Positions 33,604-45,734 of a stretch of DNA of 64,000 nucleotides are shown piece after piece (the first letter of the stretch is position 1; the number at the start of each line of letters is the position of its first letter). This DNA comes from Closterium sp. NIES-65 (Eukaryota; Streptophyta; Zygnematophyceae; Desmidiales; Closteriaceae). The notes beneath the pieces were generated by a model. It was not told where the DNA came from, searched no databases, and saw only the letters and a list, made by a program, of their open reading frames with translations. The position numbers and the translations under genes were made by a program. The stretch is taken from contig CANXME010002644.1 of the NCBI GenBank assembly GCA_948144175.1, forward strand, positions 1,806,001 to 1,870,000, read 5' to 3'.

Positions 33604-33933
33604 TGTAAGGAATTTTCTCGGCATTCCTTACGGAGTCCGACTTCATCGCGTATAGCAACAGCCGTTGTTCGCCCGTTACTGCTAACGGGACTTCGCCAAC
33701 TTCGCGCGCACTGTTTTGCCAAACCTCGCACTGCTGGCCTGGCCGTGTCGGCCTACGCTTCTTGACTAGCCCGAGCCTCGCTGCCAGCATAGCACTAGCT
33801 AGCTCGCACGCAGCGCGTTACCGTTTGCATGTTTCGCGTATAAATGTTCGCTCATGACTTCGCTCACATCTTTGTACTCGTTTTGACACCCTAGTGCAAT
33901 TCTCGCTACTTCGATTCATTGCACCCGTAACAC
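33604..33933 (+). repeat. Gypsy LTR (330 bp), forward
   Basis: It begins TGTAAGGAATTTTC and ends CCCGTAACA. The following bases 33936-33950 read TGGTATTCAGAGCCC, an initiator tRNA-Met primer site. It is related to the inverted LTR at 48037-48365. Confidence 0.8.
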
Positions 33934-34115
33934 TTGGTATTCAGAGCCCCTTTGTTTTGGACTGCGCATCTCCGCACCCCATGAAATCAACTTTTGATTT
34001 TTCACTCGAGTGGACTCACGTACCTTAGCACCTAGGAGTCGCTGTCCTCGCGTTCTCTCGTAAATGTGTGCAGCCACAACTGCGCCTAGACTAAGACGAG
34101 CCGACGCCTTTCGAA

Positions 34116-34902
34116 ATGGCTGAACATATTGACGTCACGATTCGCACGCAGGAGCACTTGAACGATCTGCTGCGACGAATCCGCGAAAGCGCCGAGGAAA
34201 TCGCGACGCTGACGGCAGAACGCTCGTCCCTGCAAAACGACCTCACACGAGCACAATCCCAAGCACCTGGCACTCCGATTCAGCCCGCACAACAGACATC
34301 GTAGCACGGAAGTGTGGGGCAACCCGCGAGCGCCGCAAGTGATGGCGTCGTCCGCCATGACGGAGACGACGACCACGGCACGACACACCTCGACGCGACG
34401 AATGCGGCCAGGACTCAGCCTCAAGTCACGATTTCAATGCCGGCCGGCGGATCAACTCTTCCGTCGCCGATGCCGCTAAAGCCGCAGCGTCCGCCATGCT
34501 TTGACCCAAGTCAGCGGGGTGGTCCTACCGTTCAGGCGTGGCTCTTCACGTTGAACGTTTTCTTCGACGCGAACTACGTCTCGGAGGATGCGGCGAAGAT
34601 TCGTTACGCCGTGTCGTTGCTGCGAGGACCCACCATGGACTTGTGGCGCATCATCGTCACGAAGCCGGCGGACTACGCGACTCTACCGACAAGGGAAGGA
34701 CGAACCGGACCCTGGGCGCCGTCGTATTTGGTGGAGGTGCCCCAGTATCGCACGTGGGACGCGAGGTGCGCAGGTCTGCGCGCTCGTTTCGAGCCAATCG
34801 CGGCTTCGATCGCGGCGCGATAGAAGCTCCGCACTTGGCGCCAACTCGGTTCCGTCCAAGACTACACGAGCGGATTTCTGGCGCTATGCGAGCAGGTCGG
34901 AT
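34116..34902 (+). pseudogene. Gypsy gag fragment, forward, broken
   Basis: The frame starts MAEHIDVTIRTQEHL and includes CFDPSQRGGPTVQAWLFTLN, a typical gypsy gag. It has TAG stops at 34302 (Gln CAG in the inverted copy) and at 34821 (shared with the inverted copy). At 34903 it is interrupted by the copia LTR. Confidence 0.85.
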
Positions 34903-35032
34903 TGTCAAACTTATATGCTATAGTCTGTGTAGGCTGTAGTGGGGTAGACCATATCGGGTACACATTTCTAGGGTTGCATATTTGTACCACCTTCATTCCT
35001 TAGTGCACTCATTTCTCGCTTCTGTTTTCTCA
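34903..35032 (+). repeat. Copia 5' LTR (130 bp)
   Basis: TGTCAAACTT...TTTTCTCA, followed directly by TGGTATCGAGCAGGTT (35033-35048), an initiator tRNA-Met-like primer site. Confidence 0.85.
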
Positions 35033-35189
35033 TGGTATCGAGCAGGTTCCCTCGTGGGAACTGTGCCTAGGGCCCACCAAATCGATATTTTTTTCCCTGC
35101 CTGGAGCGCGCTCAGCCTGAGTCGCGCTCCCCTCTCTGACTTCGTCGAGCCGCCCTAGCGGCCACGTCGAGCCGCCTTAGCGGCCCCTT

Positions 35190-35930
35190 GATTTGTCGCC
35201 CCTGCGACCCCGTCGCCCTACCTGCGCCTCGGCCCCGTCGCCCTACCTGCGCCTCGGCCCCGTCGCCCTATCTGCGCCCCGGCCCCGTCACCCTACCTGC
35301 GCCCCGGCCCCGTCGCCCTACCTGCGACCCCGGCCCCGTCGCCTCAACTGCGACCCTGGCCCCGCCGCCATACCTGCGGCCCCGGCCCTAGCCCCGTCGC
35401 CCTACTTGCGCCCCGGCCCCGGCCCCGTCGCCCTACGTACGACCCCGGCCCCGTCGCCCTACTTGCGACCCCGGCACCGTCGCCCCACCTCTGACCCCGG
35501 CCCCGTCGCCCTACCTGCGCCCCGTACCGGCCCCGTCGCCCTACCTTTGACCGGGCCCCGTCGCCCTACCTACCAGTGGCCCCGCCGCCCTACCAGCGGC
35601 CCCGCCGCCCTACCTGCGGCCCCGCCACCCTACCTGCGGCCCCGCCGCCCTACCTGCGGCACCGCCGCCTTGCCTGCGGCCCCGCCGCCCTACCTGCAGC
35701 CCCGCCGCCCTACCTGCGGCCCTGCCGCCTTACCTGCAGCCCCACCACCCTACTACCGACCCCGCCACCCTACCAGCGGCCCTACCGCCCTACGCAGCCG
35801 AGCCGCCCGCACCGCTCGAGTCGCCCGTTCAGCCCGAGCCGCCCGAGCCGCCCGTTCCGCCCGAGCCGCCCGAACCGCCCGGCCCGCCTGAGCCGCACGA
35901 GCCGCACGAGCCGCCTGAGCAGCTGAGGAG
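35190..35930. repeat. GC-rich minisatellite in the forward copia leader
   Basis: Variants of CCCCGTCGCCCTACCTGCG are repeated dozens of times, grading into a CCGAGCCGCCCG repeat after 35800. It gives spurious Pro/Arg-rich frames. The region lies between primer site and gag and is probably untranslated leader. Confidence 0.85.
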
Positions 35931-36097
35931 CCGAGCCGCGGATGCCGCAGAGCCGCAGTTGCTTCCGAGCTGCCCGAGTCGCCCGTGCCGCCGTGTTGCC
36001 GAGCTGCTGTGCTGCCGAGCTGCCCGAACCGCCCTGTCTGGTGAGAGCAGCGCCTCTGTCACTGCACTACAGTTACCGCTGCTAGTTTACTGCTATC

Positions 36098-36918
36098 ATG
36101 GCTACCCCCAGTGTTCTCGCTTTTGACGCTGAGGGTCGGGCCATTGACTTTGACGTCTGGGTAGACGACCTGCAGCTTTTCCTACAGTGCGATAGGGCAA
36201 ACGGTCTCTCTCTCTTTGACCTCACCTCTGTTCCTCCCTTGCCCATGCTGCCGATGCCGACGCCACTGTTCGCTCACAGTGGGCCACTCGCGATGCTGCT
36301 GCACGTCTTGCTGTGCGTCGCCACCTGCCTACCACTCAGCGCGCATACTTTAGTCAGTACAAGAGTGCTCAGACCTTGTACGACGCTGTAGTTGCGCGCT
36401 ACTCTTCCCCTGCCACTGCTGCACTGAGCCGCCTCATGCTACCGTACCTCTTCCCTGACCTTGCTGCCTTTCCCACAGTCGCTGACCTCATTACGCACCT
36501 CCGCACTAGTGACACTCGCTACCGCTCTGCGCTTCCTGCTGAGTTCTGCGCCAAGAACCCCCCCCCCATGTACATCACTCTCTATAACATAGTCACCCGT
36601 CTCTCTGACTCCCTTCGTGTAGTCAGAGACCACTTCCTCTCAGTCTGTCCCACCACTCTCACTGTTGACCTCCTCGAGAAGGCCCTCCTAGCAGCCGAAA
36701 AGAGCATAGTCGTTGTTGGAGCCTCTCGTGGTGACCCTCGTACCCCCATCTTTGAGGGGTGCTCCCCTTCCCCCCTTTTGCCCTCTGTTGCCTCTTCTGC
36801 TGCGGCCGACCTCGTTGGTCTTGAGTCGGTCGGTGCGGCGTCTGCCCGTAGCGGGAGACGCCGCTCTAGCAAGGGCAAGGGGGGCAAGGGCGCGGGAGGA
36901 GCTAGCGGGGGTGGTTGA
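36098..36918 (+). pseudogene. Copia gag, frameshifted
   Basis: It starts MATPSVLAFDAEGRAIDFDV and continues in a second frame from about 36313 (HLPTTQRAYFSQYKSAQTLY, MYITLYNIVTRLSDSL). The frame change lies around 36230-36320. A TGA interrupts the Gly-rich linker at 36916. Gag function is lost in this copy. Confidence 0.85.
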
Positions 36919-37101
36919 GGCGGTGGTGGAGGCGGCGGAGGGGGTGGGGGTGGCGGTGGGAGTGGTGGCGGGGGTGGGGGTGTCGGTGGCGGCAGTGGAG
37001 GCGGAGGCGGCGGCGGCGGTGGGGGTGGGAGCGGAGGTGGCGGTGGTGGCGGAGGTGGAGGAGGCGGTGGTGGAGGAGGTGGAGCTGGTCGGGGTGGCGC
37101 T

Positions 37102-38241
37102 ATGCAGCGGAGCGGCTCCGGTGGTGGTCAGCGCCAGCAGCAGCAGCAGCAGAGTTCTCAGGACATTCCCCCACCTCAGCAGCTCCGTGAGTGGTACGCT
37201 GCACGTCAGCGTGGTGAGGGTTTTGGTCCGTGCACCTACGTCCTACGCACCGGCGACCGTGCGGGTGAGCAGTGTGGAGGTGCACACCCCACCCAGCGCT
37301 GCCTTGGCCGCTTGACGGACGCTTGGCGTCACCAGTTCCCGGAGGCCACTGAGATCCCCCGCTGTGGTGAGCTGTCTAGGGCGGGTGTAGCTATCTTTGA
37401 TCTTGACTTTGATGCTATTCTTGCTACCATGTATGCTGTGACTATTTGTGATGAGGGTGACAGTTACCAGTGTTTCCTGCCCGACCCGGGCATTGAGACT
37501 GCTGTTCTAGGTACTGGTGAGGCTGCTGCTCTAGATGCCTGTGAGGCTGCTGCTCTAGGTGCCGGTGCGTCTGCGTCCTCAGGTGCTGGTGAGTCTGCGC
37601 TCTCAGGTACCGCGTCGGCTTCGGCCTCCCTCACCTTCACACTTGACTCAGGAGCTTCTTGCTCCTTCTTTCGAGACCGCACCACACTCACGCCACTTGG
37701 TCGGCCGGTTGCAGTTTCCCTGGCAGACCCCTCTAGGGGCCCTGTCCTTTCTCACTTCTCCACTGTCCTCCCGTGTCCGGCTGCCCCCTCTGGCACCTTG
37801 TCTGGTCTTTACCTCCCCTCGTTCTCTACGAACTTGGTGAGTGGTGATGACCTACAGGATGCGAGGGTTCACCAGTTTACTCCTGCGAGTCAGCGGGTGA
37901 CCCACTGCTCGGACGCCCGCACAGGCCGGCACCTGGCCACGTTTACGCGTCGGCCGGGGTCGAGCCTGTACACCTTGACAACTGAGTCTCCTCCTGTTCC
38001 TGCGTCTGATGAGGTAGCTGCGTCGGGTCAGGTGTTTGCTGCAGCGTCCAGGTCTGGTCCTGAGTCTGCCCCCTGCTCGTGTCGCCTCCTGTCTCACGAG
38101 ACTCTCCTGTGGCACCACCGCCTTGGTCACCCCTCCCTGCCTCGTCTCCGAGGCATGGCCTCCCGTGTCCTTCTCTCTGGTCTTCCTCGGTCCCTCCCTC
38201 CCCTTCCTCCGGGGCCTGGCCCTTCCTGCGTCCGTGGATAG
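37102..38241 (+). pseudogene. Copia protease and GAG-pre-integrase region
   Basis: The frame runs from the Gly/Gln-rich linker through a conserved block (EWYAARQRGEGFGPCTYVLR), the aspartic protease (FTLDSGASCSFFRD) and the pre-integrase motif (LLWHHRLGHPSLPRLRGMAS). It ends at an in-frame TAG (38239) just before GHERYFLLVVDD, where related elements, as I remember them, have Gln. Confidence 0.85.
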
Positions 38242-38265
38242 GGTCACGAACGCTACTTCCTACTG

Positions 38266-40014
38266 GTGGTTGACGACTACTCGCGTTACACCACAGTCTT
38301 CCCCTTGCGCAGCAAGGGTGATGTCACTGAGGTGTTGATCGACTGGATCCGCGCAGCTCGTCTCCAGCTCAGGAGGAGCTTCGGCTCAGACTTTCCTGTT
38401 TTGCGTCTGCACTCTGACCGAGGCGGAGAGTTCTCCTCCGCCCTTCTGCAAGCCTACTATCGTGCACGAGGCATCCGCCAGACCTTTACGCTTCCGGACT
38501 CTCCACAGCAAAATGGGATTGCTGAGCGCCGCATTGGCATGGTCATGGACGTCGCTCGTACGTCCATGATGCATGCGGCTGCCCCCCATTTTCTGTGGCC
38601 GTTTGCGGTTCGGTACGCGGCGCATCAGATCAACCTTCACCCCAGGGTCTCCATGCCGGAGACCTCCCCAGCTTTGCTGTGGACGGGGAAGGTAGGCGAT
38701 GCGTCTGCGTTCCGTGTCTGGGGATCTCGGGCGTTTGTCCGCGACTTGTCTACGGACAAACTATCCCCTCGTGCTGCTCCTTGCGTCTTCCTTGGCTTCC
38801 CCCCTGACGCGCCTGGGTGGCAGTTCTACCACCCCACCTCTCGTCGAGTTCTGTCCTCCCAGGACGTCACGTTTGACGAGTCGGTCCCCTACTACCGTCT
38901 CTTCCCCTACCGCACTCCTTCCCTTCCCCCGCCTCCGCTCTTCCTTGTGCCAGGTCCCCCCCCAGTAGGACCCCTCCCCCCTCAGGGTCCTGCCCCTTCA
39001 GGTGTGTCCCAAGTAGACGCAATCAAGCCGGTCGAGGTTGCTGGTGACTCTGGTACTGCTGTGGGTACTGAGCCTGGGGGTGCTGACTCTGGGGGTCCTG
39101 CGCGAGTGGGTGCTGAGACTGGGGGTGCTGAGCGTGGGGGTACTACGCCTGGGGGTGCTAAGCCTGGGGGTGCTACGTCAGGAGCTGCTGAGCCTTGGGG
39201 TGCCACGTCTGGAGCTGCTGAGCCTGGGGGTGCCACCTTTGGAGCTGCTGAGCCTGGAGGTGCGGAGCCACTCCGGGTGCTTCGTCTCAGCGAGAGCCAC
39301 CCTCTCCACAGGAGCTGCGCGAGTGGTTTGCCGGGCGCTGGAGGCGTACTAATGGAGCTGGAGTTTCTTCGGTTGCTGAGGGTGCTGGTGCCGCCGGACC
39401 CGGAGGTGCTTGTCCTGGGAGTGCTGGAGCTGCTGAGGGTGTTGGCGCTGAGGCTACTGCTGTCACTCCTGGGGGTGCTGAGTCTGGGGGTGCTGAGTCT
39501 GGGGGTGCTGAGCGTGGGGGTGCTGAGCATGGGGGTGTTGAGCCTGGGGGTGCTGAGCTTGGGGGTGCTGAGCCTGGAGATGCTACGCCTGGGGGTGCTG
39601 AGCCTGGGGGTGCTACGTCTGGAGGTGCTGGGCCTGGGGGTGTCACGTCTGGAGCGGCTCAGCCTGGGGGTGCGGAGTCTGCGGCCGCTGGACCTGCTCG
39701 TGTGGCGTCTGGCGGTGCTGGGCCTGGTGGTTCTCCGGGTGCTTCGTCTCGGCGGGAGCCCCTCTCTTCACAGGAGCTGCGCGAGTGGTTTGCCCGGCGC
39801 TGGAGGCGTACTACTGGAGCTTCTTCGGCTGCTGAGGGTGCTGGTGCCGCCGTTCCCGGAGGTACTAGTACTGGGAGTCCTGGAGCTGCTGGGCCTACGG
39901 GTCCGACAGGAGCTGGAGCTGCTGGGGGTGTTGGCGCTGAGGGGACTGCTGTCAGTTCTGGCAGCGGTCCTGCTGCTGGTGTTACTGGAGGTACTACAAC
40001 TGGAGGTGCTGTAG
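38266..40014 (+). pseudogene. Copia integrase and repetitive linker
   Basis: The frame is continuous with the previous block apart from the TAG. The DDE integrase shows VVDDYSRYTTVFPL, LHSDRGGEFSS, and SPQQNGIAERRIG, the three catalytic blocks. From about 39050 the frame enters a GGGGGTGCTGAGCCT-type minisatellite, and related coding potential shifts between frames up to about 40640, so the linker is frameshifted. Confidence 0.85.
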
Positions 40015-40030
40015 GCGCTGGTGCTACCGC
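39050..40030. repeat. Minisatellite in the integrase-RT linker
   Basis: Variants of GGGGGTGCTGAGCCT (15 bp, also 30-bp higher order) are repeated many times. They encode Gly-Ala-Glu-Pro-like repeats in one frame and Leu-Gly-Val-Leu-Ser in another. Confidence 0.8.
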
Positions 40031-40684
40031 TGAGGGTGCTGGTGCTGTCCCTGCTGTGTCTGGAGTCGCCACGCGGCCTCGGCCGTACTTTGTTCCGCTC
40101 CTTCAGCAGGTTCTTGGTCTTCCTCCTCCCTTAGATTGTCCACCGCCTGTCCAGTCACAGTCACAGTTACCGCCGGCCTCCCCACTGCCTGCTCCTTCTC
40201 CCTTCACTGGTCCTACTGGAGGTCTTGCTGAGCGTCGTGAGCCTGCGTCTCGTCCTGCGTTGCCTGTTCGTGCTGCTCGCTCTAGTGGTCGCGGTGATTG
40301 TCAGCGTCCTCCTCCTGTCCGTGGCACGCACCGGATGTCTCTACGTCCGTCCACTGCTCCTCTGCGTGCCCCGTTGCCTTCTCCTCCTGAGTCCTCCCTT
40401 CCTGCTCTTGCCGACCCGGAGTCAGACTCTCTTCGTGCTGCCAGTCCTACTGTCACGCGTCTCCTTGCTACTGTCGTCAATGACCCCTCCTTTGAGTCCA
40501 CTGCTGCGTTTGCTCTAGTTGCTGAGCTCGTCGACTTTGCTGCTCGCTGTCGTCTAGACTACGCTGCTAGTCTTGTTGCTGAGTCCGCGTCTGTGTGTCC
40601 TCCGTCTGTCGGGGTTGAGAGTGCTCTTGGCACAAACGTCCTTTAGGACAGGCAGGAGGAGTTCCAGTTCCTGGCTGCTGCTTC

Positions 40685-42310
40685 ATGTCCGTACTGCTTA
40701 CCCCTGAGGGAGACCCGGATGCCCTTGACATCCCGACTCCGCGCTCTTACGCGGAGGCCGTAGAGGGTCCCTACTCCTCTCAGTGGCAGGCAGCTATGGA
40801 TGCAGAGATGGCTTCCTGGAAGTCCACAGGCACCTACGTTGACGCGGTTCCCCCACCTGGGGCGAACATCGTCAGTGGCATGTGGATCTTCAGGGTGAAG
40901 CGGCCACCAGGTTCTCCACCTGTCTTCAAGGCGCGTTACGTGGCTCCTTGTTTCATACAGCGGCAGGGAGTTGACTACTTTCAGACCTTCTCTCCCACCC
41001 CGAAGATGACCACTCTTCGGGTGCTGCTGCACATAGCCGCTCAGCGCGACTACGAGCTTCACTCTCTTGACTTTAGCACTGCTTTCTTGCAGGGTAGCCT
41101 GCACGAGGAGATCTGGCTACGCCGCCCACCTGGCTTCACTGGGACTTTTCCTCCTGGCACCCAGTGGAGCCTCCGGCGGCCAGTCTACGGTCTCCGCTAG
41201 GCACCGCGTGAGTGGCACGACACACTGAGGACTACGCTTGCGGCTCTTGGGTTTGCTCCCTCTACTGCCGACCCGTCGCTGTTTCTGCGCACCGACACCT
41301 CTTTGCCGCCGTTCTACATCCTCGTGTATGTCGACAACTTGGTCTTTGCCACTGCTGACACTGCTGGACTCGCCCACGTGAAGTCCGAGCTGCAGAAGAG
41401 ACACACGTGCACAGACCTGGGTGAACTGCGCAGCTACCTTGGCTTGCAGATCACCCGGGACAGAGCACGCCGCACCATTACCCTGACTCAGTCACACATG
41501 GTGCAGTAGGTCCTTCAGCGCTTCGGCTTCACATACTCCTCGCCTCAGGCCACTCCTCTGCCTACTCGCCACTCGCTCTCAGCTCTACCATCGGATGAGT
41601 CCGTAGAGTCGAGTGGCCCGTACCCAGAGCTTGTTGGCTGCCTCATGTACCTGATGACGTGCACACGACCTGACCTCGCATACCCTCTTAGCATTCTTGC
41701 ACGCTATGTTGCTCCTGGGAGACACAGACTGGAGCACATGGCTGCTGCGAAGAGGGTGTTGCGCTACTTGTGCAGTACGTCGGGCATGGGGCTAGTGCTT
41801 GGAGGGCAGAGTCTAGTGGTCCTCACTGGGCACGCAGACGCTTCTTGGGCTGACGACCAGGCTACACAGCGGTTGTCACAAGGTTACACCTTCAGCCTTG
41901 GTTCCGGCTCTGTTTCTTAGCCGGCTACTCGCTCGTCTTCCGTTCTCGGCTCCGGTTGTGAGGCTGAGATCTACGCAGGAGCCATGGCTGCTCAGGAGCT
42001 TCGCTGGCTCACCTACCTGCTGGCTGACCTCGGAGAGCAGCCTCGTTCTCCTCCAGTGCTGTACATAGACAACAAGGCCATGCTGGCCTTGTGTCGGGAG
42101 CAGCGCCTGGAGCACAGAACGAAGCACATTGCTCTCCGCTACTTTCTTGCTCGTGAGCTGCAGCAGCGTGGTCTGTTGCGACTTGCGTACGTGGCCTCTG
42201 AGGCCAACACTGCTGATATCTTCACTAAGGCACTTGCGCCTTGTGATCATCAGCGGTTCTGTACTCAGCTTGGTCTTGTGTCTGTCTTACCTCACTTACT
42301 CACTTCCTGA
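40685..42310 (+). pseudogene. Copia reverse transcriptase and RNase H with three TAG stops
   Basis: RT motifs are AVEGPYSSQWQAAMDAEMAS, GMWIFRVKRPPGSPPVFKAR, VYVDNLVFATAD and YLGLQITRDRA. RNase H shows HADASWADD, YIDNKAML and TADIFTKAL before the stop at 42310. In-frame TAG codons lie at 41198, 41507 and 41918. The second is CAG in the copy at 6673, and the third lies where that copy has Trp. RT is therefore inactive here. Confidence 0.88.
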
Positions 42311-42400
42311 CCTTGCTTGTACTGTCACATATATATACTCCTGCTCTTGCTTGTTTAGCCTTTCATATATATATGTGCTCCTGCATGTGACGAGGGAGGG

Positions 42401-43666
42401 GTGACCAAGACGATGGTGCCACAAGAGAGTCTCGTGAGACAGGAGGCGACACAAGCAGGGGGCAGACTCGGGACCAGACGTGGACGCTGCAGCAAACACC
42501 TGACCCGACGCAACTACCTGACCAGACGCAGGGACAGGAGGAGACTCAGTGGTCAGGGTGTAGAGGCTCGACCCCGGCCGACGCGTAAACGTGGCCAGGT
42601 GCCGACCTGTGCGAGCGTCCGAGCAGTGGGTCACCCGCTGACTCGCAGGAGTAAACTGGTGAACCCCCGCATCCTGCAGGTCAGCACCACTCACCAAGTT
42701 CGTAGAGACTGCAACTGGCCGACCAAGCGGCGTGAGTGTGGTGCGGTCTCGAAAGAAGGAGCAAGAAGCCCCTGAGTCAAGTGTGAAGGTGAGGGAGGCC
42801 GAAGCCGACACGGTACCTGAGAACGCAGACTCTCCAGCAGCTGAGTACGCACACGCACTGGCACCTAGTGCAACAGCCGCACTGGCACCTAGAGCAGCAG
42901 TCTCACCAGCACCTAGAGCAGCAGTCTCAATGCCCGGGTCGGGCGGGTAACACCGGTGACTGTCACCCTCATCACTAATAGTCACAGCATACATGGCAGC
43001 AAGAATAGCATCAAAGTTAAGATCAAAGATAGCTACACCCGCCCTAGACAGCTCGCCCCAGCGGGGGATCTCAGTGGCCTCCGGGAACTGGTGACGCCAA
43101 GCGCCCGTCAGGCGGCCAAAGCAGCGCTGGGTGGGGTGGGCACCCCCACACTGCTCACCCGTGCGGTCGCCGGTGCGAAGGACGTAGGTGCACTGACCAA
43201 AGCCCCCACCACGCTGACGTGCAGCGTACCACTCACGGAGGACGCTGCTGCTGCTGCTGGCGCTGACCACCATCGGAGCCGCTCCGCTGCAAAGCGCCAC
43301 CCCGACCAGCTCCACCTCCTCCACCACCGCCTCCTCCACCTCCGCCAGCACCGCCGCCTCCGCTCCCACCGCTACCGCCTCCGCCGCCTCCTCCTCCACT
43401 GCTGCCACCGACACCTCCACCCCGGCCACCACTCCCACCGCCACCCCCACTCCCTCCGCCGCCTCCACCGCCACCTCCACCACCCCCGCTAGCTCCACCC
43501 GCGCCCTTGCCCCCCTTGCCCTTGCCAGAGCGGCGTCTCCCGCTAGGGGCAGACGCTGCACCGACCGACTCAAGACCAACGAGGTCGGCCGCAGCAGCAG
43601 AGGCGACAGAGGGCAAAAGGGGGGAAGGGGAACACCCCTCAAAGATGGGGGTGCGAGGGTCACCAC
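42401..43666 (-). pseudogene. Reverse copia protease/pre-integrase region
   Basis: It contains EWYAARQRGGGFGQCTYVLR, FTLDSGASCSFFRD and LLWHHRLGHPSL, matching the forward copy, but with an internal deletion after LTPLGRPVAVS. The frame changes from the gag frame inside the Gly-rich linker. It runs into the junction at about 42400. Confidence 0.82.
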
Positions 43667-44558
43667 GAGAGGCTCCTACAGCGACTATGCTCTTCTCTGC
43701 CGCTAAGAGGGCTTTCTCGAGGAGGTCAACAGTGAGTGTGGTGGGACAGACTGAGAGGAAGTGGTCTCTGACTACACGAAGGGAGTCAGGGAGACGGGTG
43801 ACTATGTTATAGAGAGTGATGTACATGGGGGGGGGGTTCTTGGCGCAGAACTCAGCAGGAAGCGCAGCGCGGTAGCGAGTGTCACTAGTGCGGAGGTGCG
43901 TAATGAGGTCAGCGACTGTGGGAAAGGCAGTAAGGTCATGGAAGAGGTACGTTAGCATGAGGCGGCTCAGTGGAGCAGTGGCAGGGGTATCGAAATTAAG
44001 CGAGAATGAGCTAAGTTTAAACTAGGGCCTAGGCTTAGAAGCCTAGGCCCAACTTAGGTATCGAGCGGGTTTCACCTAGGGTGAGAGATCGAGTGAGTTG
44101 AAAGAAGAGTTGGGAGAATTAAGTTTCACTTTAGTTTCGAAGAACATATAGCAAAGGAAACAATTGAAGAGGTGCACCACCTACAGATTTAAATAACTAC
44201 ACTAACTACAGCTACAGGCAGTTACATAATATGACTTTTGACAAGGGGAAGAGTAGCGCGCAACTACAGCGTCGTACAAGGTCTTAGCACTCTTGTACTG
44301 ACTAAAGTGCGCGCGCTCAATGGTAGGCAGGTGGCGAGGCACAGCAAGACGTGCAGCAGCATCGCGAGTGGCCCACTGTGAGCGAACAGTGGCGTTGGCA
44401 TCAGCAGCAGGGGTAGGGGAGGCACCAGAGGTGAGGTCAAAGAGGGAGAGACCGTTTGCCCTATCGCACTGTAGGAAAAGCTGCAGGTCATCTACCTAGA
44501 CGTCAAAGTCAATGGCCCGACCCTAAGCGTCAAAAGCCAGAACACTAGGGGTAGCCAT
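43233..44558 (-). pseudogene. Reverse copia gag, broken
   Basis: Gag begins at 44558. A TAG replaces Trp TGG at 44496-44498 (the forward copy has TGG), and there is a further change at about 44533 (GAG to TAG). The gag core continues as MLTYLFHDLTAFPTVADLIT below 43958 and ends in a Gly-rich linker. An AT-richer stretch at about 43990-44240, absent from the forward copy, splits gag and looks like a separate small insertion. Confidence 0.78.
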
Positions 44559-44639
44559 GACAGCAGTAGACTAGCAGTGCTAGTCGTAAGGCAGGGGCAG
44601 TGCAGTGACAGAGGCGCTGCTCTCACCACGCAGGGCGGG

Positions 44640-45480
44640 TCGGGCAGCTCGGCAGCACTGCAGCTCGGCAACACGGCGGCTCGGGCGACTCGGGTGGCTC
44701 GGGCGGCTCGAGCGGCTCGGGCGGCTCGGGCGGCTCAGGCGGCTCCTGCGGAACGGGCGGCTCGGGCGGAACGGGCGGCTCGGGTTGCTTAGCTGTGCAG
44801 GCGGCTCGGCTGCATGGGGCGGCAGGGCCGCAGGTAGGGCGGCTGGGCCGCAGGTAAGGGGGCGGGGCCGCAGCGAAGGGCGGCTGGGCCGCAGGTAGGA
44901 CGTCGGGGCCGCAGGTAAGGTGGCGGGGCCACAGCAGCAGGCGACAGGGCCGCAGGTAAGGTGGCGGGGCCGCAGCTAAGGGCAGAGGGGCCGCAGGTCA
45001 AGCGGCGGGGCCGCAAGTAAGGTGGCGGGGCCACAGCAGTAGGCGACGGGGCCGCAGGTAAGGTGGCGGGGCCACAGCAAAGGGCGGCGGGGCCGCAGGT
45101 AAAGGGCGGCGGGGCCGCAGGTACGATGGTGGGGCCGCGGGTAAGGTGGCGGGGCCTCAGCAGCAGGTGACGGGGCCGCAGCAGTAGGTGGCGGGGCCGC
45201 ATGTAAGGTGGCGCGACGGGGCCGCAGGGCGGCTGATCGGGGCCGGGAAAGGCCGGCGCGAGGGCCGCGAGGGGGTAGGCGACGGGGCCGCGAGGCGGCA
45301 GATCGGGGCCGGGAAGGGCGGCACCGGGGCCGTAGGGCTAGGCGACGGGGCCGCTAGGGCGACGGGGCCGCTAAGGCGACAGGGCCGCTAGGGCGATGGG
45401 GCCGCTAGGGCGACGGGGCCGCTAGGGCGACGGGGCCGCTAAGGCGACGGGGCCGGGCCGCGAGGGCAGCGCGACGCAGC
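44640..45480. repeat. GC-rich minisatellite in the reverse copia leader
   Basis: It is the inverse of the leader repeats at 35190-35930: GGGGCCGCAGGTAAGGTGGC-type units and GGCTCGGGCGG units. Confidence 0.82.
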
Positions 45481-45612
45481 CGCTAGGGCGGCTCGACGAG
45501 AGGAGAGAGGGGAGCGCGACTCGGGCTGAGCGCGCTCCGGGCAGGAAAAAAAAAAAATTTTGACTTGGTGGGCCCTAGGCACAGTTCCCACTAGGGAACC
45601 TGCTCGATACCA

Positions 45613-45734
45613 TGAGAAAACTGAAACGAGAATGGATGCACTAAGGAATGAAAGTGGTACAAATATGCAACCCTAGGAATGTGTACCCCATATAGGCTAC
45701 CCCACTACAGCCTACACAACATTATAATTTGACA
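45613..45734 (-). repeat. Copia 5' LTR (122 bp), reverse
   Basis: On the reverse strand TGTCAAATTATAATG...TTTTCTCA, followed by the primer site at 45597-45612 (TGGTATCGAGCAGGTT). Confidence 0.82.

Larger units (their letters stand above)
34903..42388 (+). mobile_element. Ty1/copia element, forward copy, 3'-truncated
   Basis: It has a 5' LTR (34903-35032), a primer site, a long repetitive leader, gag, protease/pre-integrase, integrase, RT and RNase H in copia order. It stops at 42388 without a 3' LTR, where a reverse-strand copy of the same family begins. The flanks lack a 5-bp target duplication when the two copies are taken as one unit (CGGAT against ACTAC). Confidence 0.88.
42389..45734 (-). 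mobile_element. Ty1/copia element, reverse copy, 3'-truncated
   Basis: Reverse-strand order is 5' LTR (45734-45613), primer site, repetitive leader (about 45480-44640), gag (from 44558), protease and pre-integrase, ending at LLWHHRLGHPSL near 42404. It meets the forward copy tail to tail at about 42388. Integrase, RT and 3' LTR are missing. Confidence 0.87.

Noticed and set aside
35193..35891. Pro/Arg-rich frame of about 230 codons
   Set aside because: It is translation of the leader minisatellite of the copia element, open in more than one frame for compositional reasons.
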